Assembly: GCA_013361475.1 (NCBI GenBank)
Contig: JABFYB010000615.1
Location: forward strand, 1-38,060
Length of the DNA: 38,060 nucleotides
Reading direction: 5' to 3'
Source: Hamadaea sp.
GTDB taxonomy: Bacteria > Actinomycetota > Actinomycetes > Mycobacteriales > Micromonosporaceae
This document shows, in pieces, positions 1 to 7,569 of this stretch (position 1 is the stretch's first letter; the number at the start of each line of letters is the position of its first letter). The translations under genes were made by a program, and so were the position numbers. The notes under the pieces were generated by a model. The model saw only the letters and a list, made by a program, of their open reading frames with translations, was not told the origin of the DNA and did no database searches.

Positions 1-39
1 GCCCGTACAGTCGAGCGTACCCAACGGAGTGGAGACGTC

Positions 40-1071
40 GTGCGCATCGCAGTCGTGGCTGGTGACGGCATCGGGACCGAGGTGGTCGCCGAGGGACTCA
101 AGGTGCTGCGCGCCTTGCTGCCCTCCGTCGAGACCACCGAATACGATCTCGGCGCGGCACGATACCACCGGACCGGCGAGGTGCTGCCGGCCAGCGTCCA
201 GGAGGAGCTGGCCCAGCACGACGCGATCCTGCTCGGCGCGGTCGGCGACCCCAGTGTGCCGCCGGGCGTCCTGGAGCGCGGCCTGCTGCTGAAGCTCCGG
301 TTCGACTTCGACCAGTACGTGAACCTGCGGCCCAGCCGGCTGTGGCCGGGCACCGCCGGGCCGCTGGCCGGGGTGAAGCCGGGCGAGATCGACTTCGTCG
401 TCGTCCGGGAGGGGACCGAGGGTCTCTACACCGGCGCGGGCGGCTCCATGCACCGTGGCACGCCGGCCGAGGTGGCGACCGAGGAGAGCCTGAACACCCG
501 CCACGGCGTCGAGCGCGTCATCCGCGACGCCTTCGAGCGGGCGACCCGGCGGGAGCGCCGCAAGGTCACGATGGTGCACAAGACGAACGTGCTGACCCAC
601 GCCGGCGGGCTGTGGGCGCGTACCTTCGACGCGGTCAAGGCGGAGTATCCGGACGTCGCCACTGAATACCAGCACGTCGACGCGGCTTCGATGTTCATGG
701 TGACGAATCCGCAGCGCTATGACGTGATCGTCACGGACAACCTGTTCGGCGACATCCTGACCGACATCGCCGCCGCCGTCACCGGTGGCATCGGCCTCGC
801 CGCCAGCGGCTGCATCAACCCGCCTTCGGCGTACCCCTCGATGTTCGAACCGGTGCACGGCTCGGCGCCGGACATCGCGGGCAAGGGCATCGCGGACCCG
901 GTGGCCGCGATCCTGTCGGTGGCCCTGTGCCTGGACCACCTCGGTCACCCCGAGGCGGCCCAGAAGATCAACGCCGCGGTGGCGGCGGAGCTCACGCAGC
1001 GCACCGGCACCGCGGTCGTGACCGCCGAGGTCGGGGACCGAGTAGCCGGCGCCGTAGTAGGCGCGCAGTAG
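40..1071 (+). CDS. leuB: 3-isopropylmalate dehydrogenase (LeuB)
   Basis: Catalyses NAD-dependent oxidation and decarboxylation of 3-isopropylmalate to 2-oxoisocaproate, the third step of leucine synthesis in the cytoplasm. The 343-residue protein is full length for the actinobacterial short form. Visible family signatures are the N-terminal GDGIG turn (residues 9-13), the substrate-binding Arg-rich stretch [15 protein letters not shown] (about 87-101), the catalytic Tyr130 in the YTGAGG stretch, Lys181 in MVHKTNV, the metal-binding Asp region [11 protein letters not shown] (about 232-242) and the NAD-binding [11 protein letters not shown] loop. GTG at 40 is chosen because GGAG (31-34) lies 5 nt upstream and the next residues [12 protein letters not shown] match the family start. 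ilvE follows 162 bp downstream on the same strand, so the two probably share the pathway and perhaps a transcript. Confidence 0.97.
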   Translation: MRIAVVAGDGIGTEVVAEGLKVLRALLPSVETTEYDLGAARYHRTGEVLPASVQEELAQHDAILLGAVGDPSVPPGVLERGLLLKLRFDFDQYVNLRPSRLWPGTAGPLAGVKPGEIDFVVVREGTEGLYTGAGGSMHRGTPAEVATEESLNTRHGVERVIRDAFERATRRERRKVTMVHKTNVLTHAGGLWARTFDAVKAEYPDVATEYQHVDAASMFMVTNPQRYDVIVTDNLFGDILTDIAAAVTGGIGLAASGCINPPSAYPSMFEPVHGSAPDIAGKGIADPVAAILSVALCLDHLGHPEAAQKINAAVAAELTQRTGTAVVTAEVGDRVAGAVVGAQ

Positions 1072-1073
1072 AA

Positions 1074-1090
1074 CCACGGCCCGGCCGTGG
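1074..1090. other. Short hairpin just after leuB
   Basis: CCACGGC (1074-1080) pairs with GCCGTGG (1084-1090) around a 3-nt loop, starting 3 nt after the leuB stop. There is no T-run, so it may be only a weak terminator or 3'-end stabiliser. Confidence 0.4.
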
Positions 1091-1174
1091 CCGGGCACGA
1101 GCATTCTCCCGTTGTCCGGCACAGCCCGGGTCTGCAGTTGAACGACCGTTAGAGGTAAGTTTCAGCCAGACCAC

Positions 1175-1203
1175 GGTGACGCCCGCAGCGCGGCCGCGTC
1201 ACC
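1175..1203. promoter_or_regulatory. Hairpin in the ilvE leader
   Basis: GGTGACGC (1175-1182) is perfectly repeated in inverse as GCGTCACC (1196-1203), with a GC-rich 13-nt loop. It ends 15 nt upstream of the ilvE ribosome-binding site GGAGGG (1219-1224). It could act as an attenuating leader structure or as an operator. No leader peptide rich in Leu/Ile/Val codons was recognised. Confidence 0.4.
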
Positions 1204-1233
1204 CCAGTGGCATCAGATGGAGGGCACGCCGCC

Positions 1234-2319
1234 ATGGGAGACCTGTTCGAGATCCACCCCAACCCCCACCCGGTCGCGCGGGCGGAGCGCGAGGCGCTCC
1301 TGGCCAACCCCGGCTTCGGCCGGGTATTCACCGACCACATGGTGACCATCAAGTACGCGGAGGGCAAGGGCTGGTACGACGCACGCGTCGAGGCGCGCGG
1401 ACCCCTCCCGCTCGATCCCGCGACGGCAGTGCTCCATTACGCGCAGGAGATCTTCGAAGGGCTCAAGGCCTATCAGCTCGCCGACGGCGGCGTGAGCCTG
1501 TTCCGGGCCGACGCCAACGCCGCCCGGTTCGTCGAGTCGGCCCAGCGGATGGCGATGGCGCCGTTGCCGCCGGAGTTGTTCCTCGGCGCGATCCGCGAAC
1601 TCGTCACCATCGATCGCGACTGGATCCCGGGCACCGAGGAGGCCAGCCTCTACCTGCGGCCGTTCCAGATCGCCAGCGAGGTGTTCCTCGGCGTGCGGCC
1701 GGCCAAGGAGTACATCTTCTGCGTCATCGCCTCGCCGGTCGGCGCTTACTTCACGGGCGGCGTCAAGCCGGTCTCGCTGTGGGTCTCCAGTGAGTACACC
1801 CGGGCCGCGCCCGGCGGCACCGGCGCGGCCAAGTGCGGCGGCAACTACGCCGCTTCGCTCGCGCCCATGCTCGAGGCGGCGGAGAAGGGCTGCGACCAGG
1901 TCGTCTTCCTCGACGCGGTGGAGCGCAAGTATGTCGACGAACTGGGCGGCATGAACGTCTTCCTCGTCCTCGACGACGGCACGCTGGTGACGCCGCCGCT
2001 GACCGGCACCATCCTGCCGGGCATCACGCGTGACTCGCTCATGACGCTGGCGCGCGCCGACGGCCGGGTCATCGAGGAGCGGCCGATCAGCATGGACGAG
2101 TGGCGCGACGGCGCGCTGAGCGGCCGCGTGGTGGAGTCGTTCGCCTGCGGCACCGCGGCCGTGGTCACGCCGATCGGCACCATCCGGTCCGAGGCCGGGG
2201 ACTTCACCATCGCCGACGGCGGCACCGGGCCGGTCACCGCCGAACTGCGCAAGCGCATCCTGGACATCCAGTGGGGCCGGGCCGCGGACCCCTACGGCTG
2301 GTCGGCACGCATTCTCTGA
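1234..2319 (+). CDS. ilvE: Branched-chain amino acid aminotransferase (IlvE)
   Basis: PLP-dependent class IV aminotransferase that interconverts Leu, Ile and Val with their 2-oxo acids. The PLP lysine is Lys200 in AAKCGGNYAASL; the downstream ERKYVDELGGMN motif and the phosphate-cup sequence GTILPGITRDSL are typical of the BCAT type with an actinobacterial N-terminus (FEIHPNPHP). The reading frame is open from GTG 1207, but ATG 1234 is preferred: GGAGGG at 1219-1224 is 9 nt upstream, and homologues begin a few residues before the FEIHPNPHP stretch. That gives 361 residues. Adjacent leuB supports the pathway role. A strong terminator follows the stop. Confidence 0.96.
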   Translation: MGDLFEIHPNPHPVARAEREALLANPGFGRVFTDHMVTIKYAEGKGWYDARVEARGPLPLDPATAVLHYAQEIFEGLKAYQLADGGVSLFRADANAARFVESAQRMAMAPLPPELFLGAIRELVTIDRDWIPGTEEASLYLRPFQIASEVFLGVRPAKEYIFCVIASPVGAYFTGGVKPVSLWVSSEYTRAAPGGTGAAKCGGNYAASLAPMLEAAEKGCDQVVFLDAVERKYVDELGGMNVFLVLDDGTLVTPPLTGTILPGITRDSLMTLARADGRVIEERPISMDEWRDGALSGRVVESFACGTAAVVTPIGTIRSEAGDFTIADGGTGPVTAELRKRILDIQWGRAADPYGWSARIL

Positions 2320-2330
2320 GCCAGACCTCA

Positions 2331-2375
2331 GATTCAGGGATACGCGGAAAGCCCGGCGTATCCCTGATCTGTTTT
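2331..2375 (+). terminator. Rho-independent-type terminator of ilvE
   Basis: CAGGGATACGC (2335-2345) pairs perfectly with GCGTATCCCTG (2356-2366) around a 10-nt loop, extends outward through GAT/ATC with one bulged base, and is followed by TTTT (2372-2375). It begins 12 nt after the ilvE stop. Confidence 0.85.
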
Positions 2376-2407
2376 CGGCGGGCGGCAGGGTGACAGGGAG
2401 ACGGCAG

Positions 2408-2581
2408 TCAGCGACGCGGCGGACGGGACGACGTCGGCCGCGCGCCCGCCGGGCGGGATCCGACCGGCCGGGATCCGGCGGGACGGGTTCCGGCCCAGCT
2501 CATCGAACGGGTGACCCCCGTCAGGGTGTCGACGTCGGGGCCGGGGAGTCCTAGGTTTGCGGGAGTGCTGTGGTGTGCCAT
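2408..2581 (-). CDS. Small RP-repeat protein, unknown function
   Basis: 57-residue ORF starting MAHHSTPANLGLPG. The start is well supported: AAGGAG lies 6 nt upstream of the ATG on the minus strand. The first half (PGPDVDTLTGVTRSMSWAG) has mixed composition and looks folded or binding-competent. The last 24 residues are a degenerate five-fold repeat ending in RP (GTRP, AGSRP, VGSRP, AGARP, TSSRP), a basic disordered tail that could bind nucleic acid or acidic protein surfaces. It lies 96 bp downstream of the Prim-Pol-like gene on the same strand and is probably co-transcribed. I do not recognise a family. The strong ribosome-binding site argues for real translation. Confidence 0.6.
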   Translation of the reverse strand: MAHHSTPANLGLPGPDVDTLTGVTRSMSWAGTRPAGSRPVGSRPAGARPTSSRPPRR

Positions 2582-2677
2582 GTCAAACTCCTTCGATACC
2601 CCGACCAACGACGGCAGACGGGGCCGGACACTGGCACACCCCCCGCAATCGGACATTCTGCAGGGCATCGCGGACGT

Positions 2678-3457
2678 TCAGGCGGCACGGCGTAGAACTT
2701 CCACAGCGGCGTCCGCAGTAGACCGTGCGGATCTCCGCAGTGTCATGGGGTACACGGTGGCCGCGGGAGCGTGCGGCGCGGGCGTGATCGTCCGGCTGTG
2801 CCGGGAGTCCAGCAACGAGGCGTCCAACGCCACCATCGCCGCGATCAGCGCCTGCTGCGCCTGGTCGCTGGTCGGCAACCGCCAGCCCACGTCGTCCGGG
2901 GAGACCTCCCAGCGGACGGGGCCGCTGCGCAGGCGGGTCGGCGGCAGCGGCACCCACGAATTGGCGGCATGGCACAGGACGTCGTCCCGGCAGGACAGTT
3001 CCGGGCGCAACCGTGCGGTCCGCCCCCGGCCGGTACGCACGAAGAACATCCAGCGGTCCTGGGGAGTGACGGCGACGGGGCCGCGCAACGAACCGGTGAC
3101 CGACGGCCGGCCGGGCCCGGTGACCGGACCGCAGACGGCCCGCGCGCCGAGCAGCGCCGGAACCTCGATCACCTCGATGCCGTGCCCGGTGGCCAGCAGC
3201 AACGAATACGGCGCGTCCTGCCACCACTCCTCGATCTGCGCCGGATCGGTCGTCGCGTCGGCGTCCCAGTGGGCCAGCGCCGGGTGGCACGAACTGGTGA
3301 CACAACCCGGCCGTCCACATTCGAATCGGGACGGCGCCTCGTCGCCCGCGGGTTCGAGCCAGGCCCCCGGAGTGACGGTCCAGTTCTCCTCCGCGAAGCG
3401 CATCGCAGCCCGCCGCAGTCGGAAGTGGGACACCCATCTGTCGATGGCCCAGTGCAT
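2678..3457 (-). CDS. Prim-Pol (bifunctional primase/polymerase N-terminal) domain-like protein
   Basis: 259 residues resembling the single-domain actinobacterial proteins annotated as bifunctional DNA primase/polymerase. Visible parts are a helical start (DRWVSHFRLRRAAMRFAEENWTV split over 6-28), a Cys cluster CGRPGC plus CHPAL (Cys47, Cys52, Cys57) that may bind zinc, and the strand LLLATGHGIEVIEVP (residues 87-100), where the domain normally carries the metal-binding Asp-x-Asp. Here the position reads E-V-P (Glu98, Pro100), so polymerase chemistry is doubtful. The C-terminal third is variable. It is transcribed away from the HTH gene at 3674 across a 216-bp shared region. The ribosome-binding site is weak (GGGGG about 9 nt upstream). 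The fold assignment rests on pattern memory; catalytic inactivity is inference. Confidence 0.75.
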   Translation of the reverse strand: MHWAIDRWVSHFRLRRAAMRFAEENWTVTPGAWLEPAGDEAPSRFECGRPGCVTSSCHPALAHWDADATTDPAQIEEWWQDAPYSLLLATGHGIEVIEVPALLGARAVCGPVTGPGRPSVTGSLRGPVAVTPQDRWMFFVRTGRGRTARLRPELSCRDDVLCHAANSWVPLPPTRLRSGPVRWEVSPDDVGWRLPTSDQAQQALIAAMVALDASLLDSRHSRTITPAPHAPAATVYPMTLRRSARSTADAAVEVLRRAA

Positions 3458-3539
3458 CTCGTCGAACCCCCTATCCGTTGACCTGCTGCGCTTTCACCTG
3501 GTGTTTCCGAAGTTGCCGCATTGTCGAACTTCACTGTGC

Positions 3540-3563
3540 GGTACGGCGTCACCGGTACGGCGT
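3540..3563. repeat. Direct repeat in divergent promoter region
   Basis: GGTACGGCGT occurs at 3540-3549 and again at 3554-3563 (period 14). An inverted pair GAAGTT/AACTTC lies just before it. The 216-bp region separates the Prim-Pol-like gene from the HTH gene, so these could be binding sites for the HTH protein. This is inference only. Confidence 0.4.
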
Positions 3564-3673
3564 ACATCTCGTTGGACCAGGCAACAGCTTGTGCAACTTG
3601 CATCGAAAATTACGAGCGAGAGCGGTAACCTCAGCGCACATGGTGTGCGACTAGCCCCGGGGAGGTCGAGCAC

Positions 3674-4906
3674 GTGGACGAGCTGCCGATAGGAAGACGG
3701 GTCGCCTACTGGCGCAACCGCCGGAAGATGTCCCAGCAGGTCTTCGCCGATCGCCTGGGCAAGTCCAAGAGTTGGGTCGACAAGGTCGAGCGCGGCGTAC
3801 GCCGGCTGGACAAGTTCTCCGTGGTCTACGAGATCGCCGATGTGCTTCAGGTCGACGTGCAACTGTTGCTGGGCAAGGAACCTGAGCGCCGGCCCGAGTC
3901 GGTCAACTGCGTCGACGCCGTCGAGGTCGCCGAGATCCGCGCCGCGTTGGAGCGTTACGACGCGTTCAGCGCGTTCTTCTCGCCCGCCGCCGAACCGCCG
4001 CCCGTCGCGGAGATGCACAAGGCGGTGAACCACGCCTGGCTGACCTTCCAGCACGCGCGTTACGGCGTACTGGCCCGGAGTCTGCCGAAGCTGCTGCGGG
4101 ACGCGCAGGCCGCCGACACCGCGTACGCGACGACGGACCAGGCGCGCGATGTGGCGAAGCTGCTCGGGCAGGTCTACCAGATCTCCTCGTCGGTGCTCCG
4201 CAAGCTCGGCGAGCTGGAGCTGGCCTGGCTGGCCGCCGACCGGTCGATCGCCGTGGCGCAGCGGGCCGGCGATCCGTTGCTCGCGGGCACCGCGACCTAT
4301 CGGGTGGGCTCGGCCTTGCTGGCGCTCGGGCGGGCGCGCCCGGCGTTGGAGATCAACGTCAACGTGGCGAACCGTCTCGCTCCCGGTGGCGGTGGCGACA
4401 CCACCCCCGAACAGCTTTCCGTCTACGGCATGCTGCTGCTCCAGGGCGCGATGGCAGCCGCCCGGATCGGCGACAGCGCGACGATGCGCGACCTGCTCGA
4501 CGGGGCGGCCGACGCCGGTCAGGCGGTCGGCGAGGATCAGAACCACTACTGGAGCTGCTTCGGTCCCACGAACGTGCTGCTGCACCGGGCGGCGGCCAGC
4601 GTCGAACTCGGCGAGGGCGGCCTCGCGGTCAACGTGCACGAGCAGAGCATTCCGACGTCGTCGTTCACGACGCTGATGCCGGAACGGCGTGCGCATCACT
4701 ACCTCGACATGGCTCGTGGCTTCGCCCAGGTCGGCGACGTCGACCGGGCGGGGGAGATGCTGCTGGAGGGTGATCGTCTCGCGGCGGCCGAGATCCGCTG
4801 CCGGCCCATCGCGCACGAGGTACTCTCGGACGTCCTCCGCCGCACCAAGGGCACCCCGACGGCGCCCATCGCGGAACTGGCCGAGCACATGGGAGTCGGC
4901 GTTTGA
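3674..4906 (+). CDS. Cro/C1-type HTH regulator with TPR-like C-terminal domain
   Basis: 410 residues. Residues about 5-60 are a Cro/C1 helix-turn-helix (IGRRVAYWRNRRKMSQQVFADRL, then GKSKSWVDKVERG). The rest is an all-helical region of repeated pairs rich in Ala, Leu and Arg (for example RKLGELELAWLAADRSIAVAQ and TATYRVGSALLALGRARPAL), resembling the TPR sensor domains of Streptomyces-type regulators. It probably binds DNA and a peptide or protein ligand. GTG at 3674 has GGGGAGG 8 nt upstream. The stop overlaps the start of the flavoprotein gene (TTGA at 4903-4906), so the two are translationally coupled. The divergent Prim-Pol-like gene is a candidate target. Confidence 0.9.
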   Translation: MDELPIGRRVAYWRNRRKMSQQVFADRLGKSKSWVDKVERGVRRLDKFSVVYEIADVLQVDVQLLLGKEPERRPESVNCVDAVEVAEIRAALERYDAFSAFFSPAAEPPPVAEMHKAVNHAWLTFQHARYGVLARSLPKLLRDAQAADTAYATTDQARDVAKLLGQVYQISSSVLRKLGELELAWLAADRSIAVAQRAGDPLLAGTATYRVGSALLALGRARPALEINVNVANRLAPGGGGDTTPEQLSVYGMLLLQGAMAAARIGDSATMRDLLDGAADAGQAVGEDQNHYWSCFGPTNVLLHRAAASVELGEGGLAVNVHEQSIPTSSFTTLMPERRAHHYLDMARGFAQVGDVDRAGEMLLEGDRLAAAEIRCRPIAHEVLSDVLRRTKGTPTAPIAELAEHMGVGV

Positions 4907-5442
4907 CCGTCCTATATGTAGTCACGTGCGGCTCGCCCGCCGCACGGGACGTGGCACGCCTCGTCACCGGCGCGCAGGAGATCGGCTGGGAGGTCTGTGT
5001 CGTCGCGACCCCGGACGGTCGCAAGTTCATCGACGTGCCGGCGCTCGCCGAGCAGACCGGATACGCCGTCCGCAGCACCTTCAAGAACCCCGGTGAGCCG
5101 GACCTGCTCCCGGCCGCCGACGCGATGATCGTCGCGCCCGCGACGGCCAACACCATCGCGAAGTGGGCGGCCGGCATCGCCGACACCCTCGCCCTCGGGC
5201 TGCTCTGCGAAGGGCTCGGCCGCGGTCTGCCGATCGTCGCCGTGCCCTTCACGAACTCCGGCATGGCCGGGCACCCGGCGTTCGCCGAGGCGCTCGACCG
5301 GCTCCGCGGCTGGGGCGTGACCGTCCTCTGGGGACAAGACGTCCTGCCCGCCTTCCGCCCTGGTGAGGGGGAGGCGCATTTCGAGGCGATGCCGTGGGAC
5401 CTCGCGCTGAGCGAGATCCGCAAACGCCTTGATGTGGCCTAG
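4903..5442 (+). CDS. Flavoprotein, HFCD family (Dfp/CoaC/EpiD-like)
   Basis: 179 residues with the flavoprotein fold of 4'-phosphopantothenoylcysteine and lantibiotic Cys decarboxylases. N-terminal VVTCGSPAARDVARL would hold FMN phosphate. The signature PATANTIAKWAAGIADTLAL is the family PASANT-like motif with the G-x-AD-x-L loop. PFTNSGMAGHPAF is in the place of the substrate-recognition P-x-MN-x-x-M region. It starts with TTG overlapping the stop of the HTH gene, with GGGAG 7 nt upstream. It is shorter than CoaBC and has no synthetase domain, so it is unlikely to be the housekeeping CoA enzyme. Substrate unknown; a redox or decarboxylase role coupled to the HTH regulator is inference. Confidence 0.85.
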   Translation: MTVLYVVTCGSPAARDVARLVTGAQEIGWEVCVVATPDGRKFIDVPALAEQTGYAVRSTFKNPGEPDLLPAADAMIVAPATANTIAKWAAGIADTLALGLLCEGLGRGLPIVAVPFTNSGMAGHPAFAEALDRLRGWGVTVLWGQDVLPAFRPGEGEAHFEAMPWDLALSEIRKRLDVA

Positions 5443-5520
5443 TCTGCGACGATCCCTCTCGGATACTGTGGGGTCGCTGAGCGTTAACGCCGGCGTCGAC
5501 ACTCCAAGGGGGACGATCTG

Positions 5521-6522
5521 GTGGCGGTCAGGGTCGGCATCAACGGCATGGGCCGCATCGGGCGAACCTTCTGGCGTGTGAGTCTGTCCCGGCCCGAGCT
5601 GGACGTGGTCGCGATCAACGACATCGCGCCCGCCGCCAACCTGGCGTACCTCATGAAATACGACTCCGTCCGGGGCCGGCTCCCGGCCGACATCACCAGT
5701 ACGCCCCGCGCCGTCATGGTCGACGGACTGCCGATGGCGGCGTACCAGGAGGCGGAGCCCGACCGGGTGCCCTGGGGCGACCTCGGCGTCGACGTCGTCC
5801 TCGAGGCGACCGGGCAGTTCTACTCGGCCGATCTCGCCGCCGCGCACCTGCGCGCCGGCGCCGGTCGGGTGCTCGTCTCGACGGCCACTGTGGACGCTGA
5901 CGCGACCGTCCTCATGGGAGTCAACGAGGAGGGCTTCGACCGCGATCGGCACCGGATCGTGTCGCCCGCCTGCTGCACGAGCAGCGCCGTCGTCCCGATC
6001 CTCGCCGTCCTGCGTCATCTCGGCGAGCTGAAGGAAGGCACGCTGACCACCGTCCACGCGTACGACGCGACCAAGAGCGCGCTGCTGGACTCGCCGCACT
6101 GGAACCCGCGGATGGGCCGGGCGGCGGCCGCCAACCTGATCCCGGTGCCGCTCAAGCCGGGGAGTCTGCACGCCATGGGACTGGCCGTTCCGGAGATCGC
6201 CGGCCGGCTCGACGGGCTCCACGTCCGGGTGCCCGCGATCATCGGCTGCCTCGCCGACCTCGTCGTACGCATGCCGAACGCGCCCTCGGCGGAGATGGTC
6301 AACGCCGCCCTCGCCGCCGCCGCGGCCGGGCACTTCAAGGGCGTCCTCGGCTACACCGAGGAGCCGGTGGTCTCCTCCGACATCGTCGGGGCGGCCGAGT
6401 CGAGCATCGTCGACGGGCAGTTCACCACCGTCGTCGGCGACACGGTGAAGGTCGTGGCCTGGTACGACAACGAGTGGGGTTTCGCCCACCGCCTGGCCGA
6501 CGTCACCGGGCTGCTCGGGTAG
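5521..6522 (+). CDS. gap: Glyceraldehyde-3-phosphate dehydrogenase, divergent paralogue
   Basis: 333 residues, type I GAPDH length. NAD-binding GINGMGRIGR (6-15) and Asn33-Asp34 are intact, as are catalytic Cys152, His179 in TTVHAY and the C-terminal WYDNEWGF. However, the active-site segment reads SPACCTSSAV instead of the usual SNASCTTN, the residues after HAY differ from the usual T-x-DQ, and the loop STGAAKA, part of the inorganic-phosphate site, is replaced by PLKPGSLHAMG. HVRVP retains the Pi-site Arg. It stands alone, without pgk or tpi, so it is likely a secondary enzyme with altered substrate or phosphate handling. GTG 5521 follows AGGGGG by about 7 nt. Confidence 0.9.
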   Translation: MAVRVGINGMGRIGRTFWRVSLSRPELDVVAINDIAPAANLAYLMKYDSVRGRLPADITSTPRAVMVDGLPMAAYQEAEPDRVPWGDLGVDVVLEATGQFYSADLAAAHLRAGAGRVLVSTATVDADATVLMGVNEEGFDRDRHRIVSPACCTSSAVVPILAVLRHLGELKEGTLTTVHAYDATKSALLDSPHWNPRMGRAAAANLIPVPLKPGSLHAMGLAVPEIAGRLDGLHVRVPAIIGCLADLVVRMPNAPSAEMVNAALAAAAAGHFKGVLGYTEEPVVSSDIVGAAESSIVDGQFTTVVGDTVKVVAWYDNEWGFAHRLADVTGLLG

Positions 6523-6532
6523 CGTCATCCGG

Positions 6533-7474
6533 ATGAGTCCCGAAAACGGGTCGCCCAGCGACGCCGCCGACCGCGAGATCACGGTTCCCGGTCGAATCTT
6601 GGGCCAAGATTCGACCCAGAACCCTGATCCAGCCGGTAGGGCGACGGCCGCTGCGGCGGGACCGCCGACGGTCGGCGCGGTGATCGCCGCGCTGGACGGG
6701 TGGTATCCGCCCGTGACCGCCGCGAGCTGGGATCGAGTCGGTCTGGTGCTCGGCGAGCCGACGGCCGTCGTCGAGCGGGTGCTCTGCGTCGTCGACGTCG
6801 TGCCGGAAACCGCTCAGCAGGCGCTCGACCTGGGCGTACAGCTCATCGTGTCGCATCATCCGCTGCTCTTCCGGGGCGTCTCCTCCGTCGCGCCGACCAC
6901 GTACGCCGGTCGCATCGTGCACGACCTGATCCGCGGCGGCGTCGCGCTGCACGTGGCACACACCAACGCCGATGTGGCGCCCGACGGGGTGAACGAGGCA
7001 CTCGCCGACCTGTTCGGGCTGACCGACCGGGAGCTCATGACGCCGGAGGGCATCGGCCGGGTCGGCACGCTCCCGGCACCGTTGTCGCTGCGCGAGCTGA
7101 CCCAGCGGACGGCCCAGGTGCTGCCGGTGACCGCGTGGGGCGTACGCGCCGCCGGCGATCCGGATCGGGTGATCACTCGGCTCGCGGTCAGCTCGGGTTC
7201 GGGCGCCGAGCACCTCGCCGACGCCGTCGCGAAGGGGGCCGACGCGGTCGTCACCTCCGACGTGAAGCACCACTACGCGAGCGAGCACATCGCCGCCGGC
7301 GGCCCGGCGATCGTCGAGGCGGCCCATTGGGCGACCGAGTGGCCGTGGCTGCCCCGGGTGGCCGGGTTGCTGCGGAACGCCTTCGGTATTGAGACGATCG
7401 TCTCCCAGATCCGGACCGACCCGTGGAACCTGTACGCCTCCGGCGGAGAATTGATCAGTGAGCCACGTGGTTGA
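6533..7474 (+). CDS. Nif3-like dinuclear metal centre protein
   Basis: 313 residues of the Nif3/YbgI family (GTP cyclohydrolase I type 2-like). Metal ligands are visible in VSHHPLLFRG, HTNADVAPDGVNEAL and the C-terminal EAAHWATEWPWLP. The conserved part begins at TVGAVIAALDGWYPP (about residue 46). The 45-residue N-terminal extension is unusual and is partly encoded by a 53-bp palindromic repeat (6577-6629, see that entry), read in frame as VPGRILGQDSTQNPDP. ATG 6533 lies 10 nt after the gap stop with no strong ribosome-binding site; GTG 6679 is an alternative start. The gene order Nif3, zinc-ribbon, RNase H/phosphatase matches the Mycobacterium tuberculosis Rv2230c-Rv2228c locus. Biochemical role uncertain. 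Confidence 0.92.
   Translation: MSPENGSPSDAADREITVPGRILGQDSTQNPDPAGRATAAAAGPPTVGAVIAALDGWYPPVTAASWDRVGLVLGEPTAVVERVLCVVDVVPETAQQALDLGVQLIVSHHPLLFRGVSSVAPTTYAGRIVHDLIRGGVALHVAHTNADVAPDGVNEALADLFGLTDRELMTPEGIGRVGTLPAPLSLRELTQRTAQVLPVTAWGVRAAGDPDRVITRLAVSSGSGAEHLADAVAKGADAVVTSDVKHHYASEHIAAGGPAIVEAAHWATEWPWLPRVAGLLRNAFGIETIVSQIRTDPWNLYASGGELISEPRG
6577..6629. repeat. 53-bp palindromic repeat, copy 1 (inside coding sequence)
   Basis: The core is a perfect 13-bp inverted repeat, GGTCGAATCTTGG (6590-6602) and its complement (6604-6616), around a single G. Imperfect outer arms begin and end with GATC (6577-6580, 6626-6629). A copy with the same total length and the same core arms lies at 35478-35530. 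Copy 1 is read in frame within the Nif3 N-terminus. Confidence 0.85.
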
Positions 7475-7501
7475 TCATGGCGCTGCGGACACGACACACC
7501 G

Positions 7502-7531
7502 GCCGATCATGGCGATAAGTTCATGATCGGC
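7502..7531. repeat. GATCATG-type palindrome between genes
   Basis: GCCGATCATG (7502-7511) and its exact complement CATGATCGGC (7522-7531) flank a 10-nt loop. GATCATGGCG also occurs once more just upstream near the Nif3 stop. It lies 38 nt before the zinc-ribbon gene. It could be a transcript-processing hairpin or one copy of a dispersed REP-like family. Confidence 0.75.
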
Positions 7532-7569
7532 GCACCAGAGCGCGACAAGCAGGCGAAGAGAGGGAACGT

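Noticed and set aside
2511-3692. Plus-strand frame of 393 residues opposite the Prim-Pol-like gene
   Set aside because: Runs through the divergent promoter into the HTH start and lacks any recognisable domain; the minus strand matches a known family.
3494-4888. Minus-strand frame of 464 residues opposite the HTH regulator
   Set aside because: Repetitive RR/HR composition typical of antisense; the plus-strand HTH is unmistakable.
4912-6582. Minus-strand frame of 556 residues opposite flavoprotein and gap
   Set aside because: Covers two well-defined plus-strand genes and has no motif of its own.
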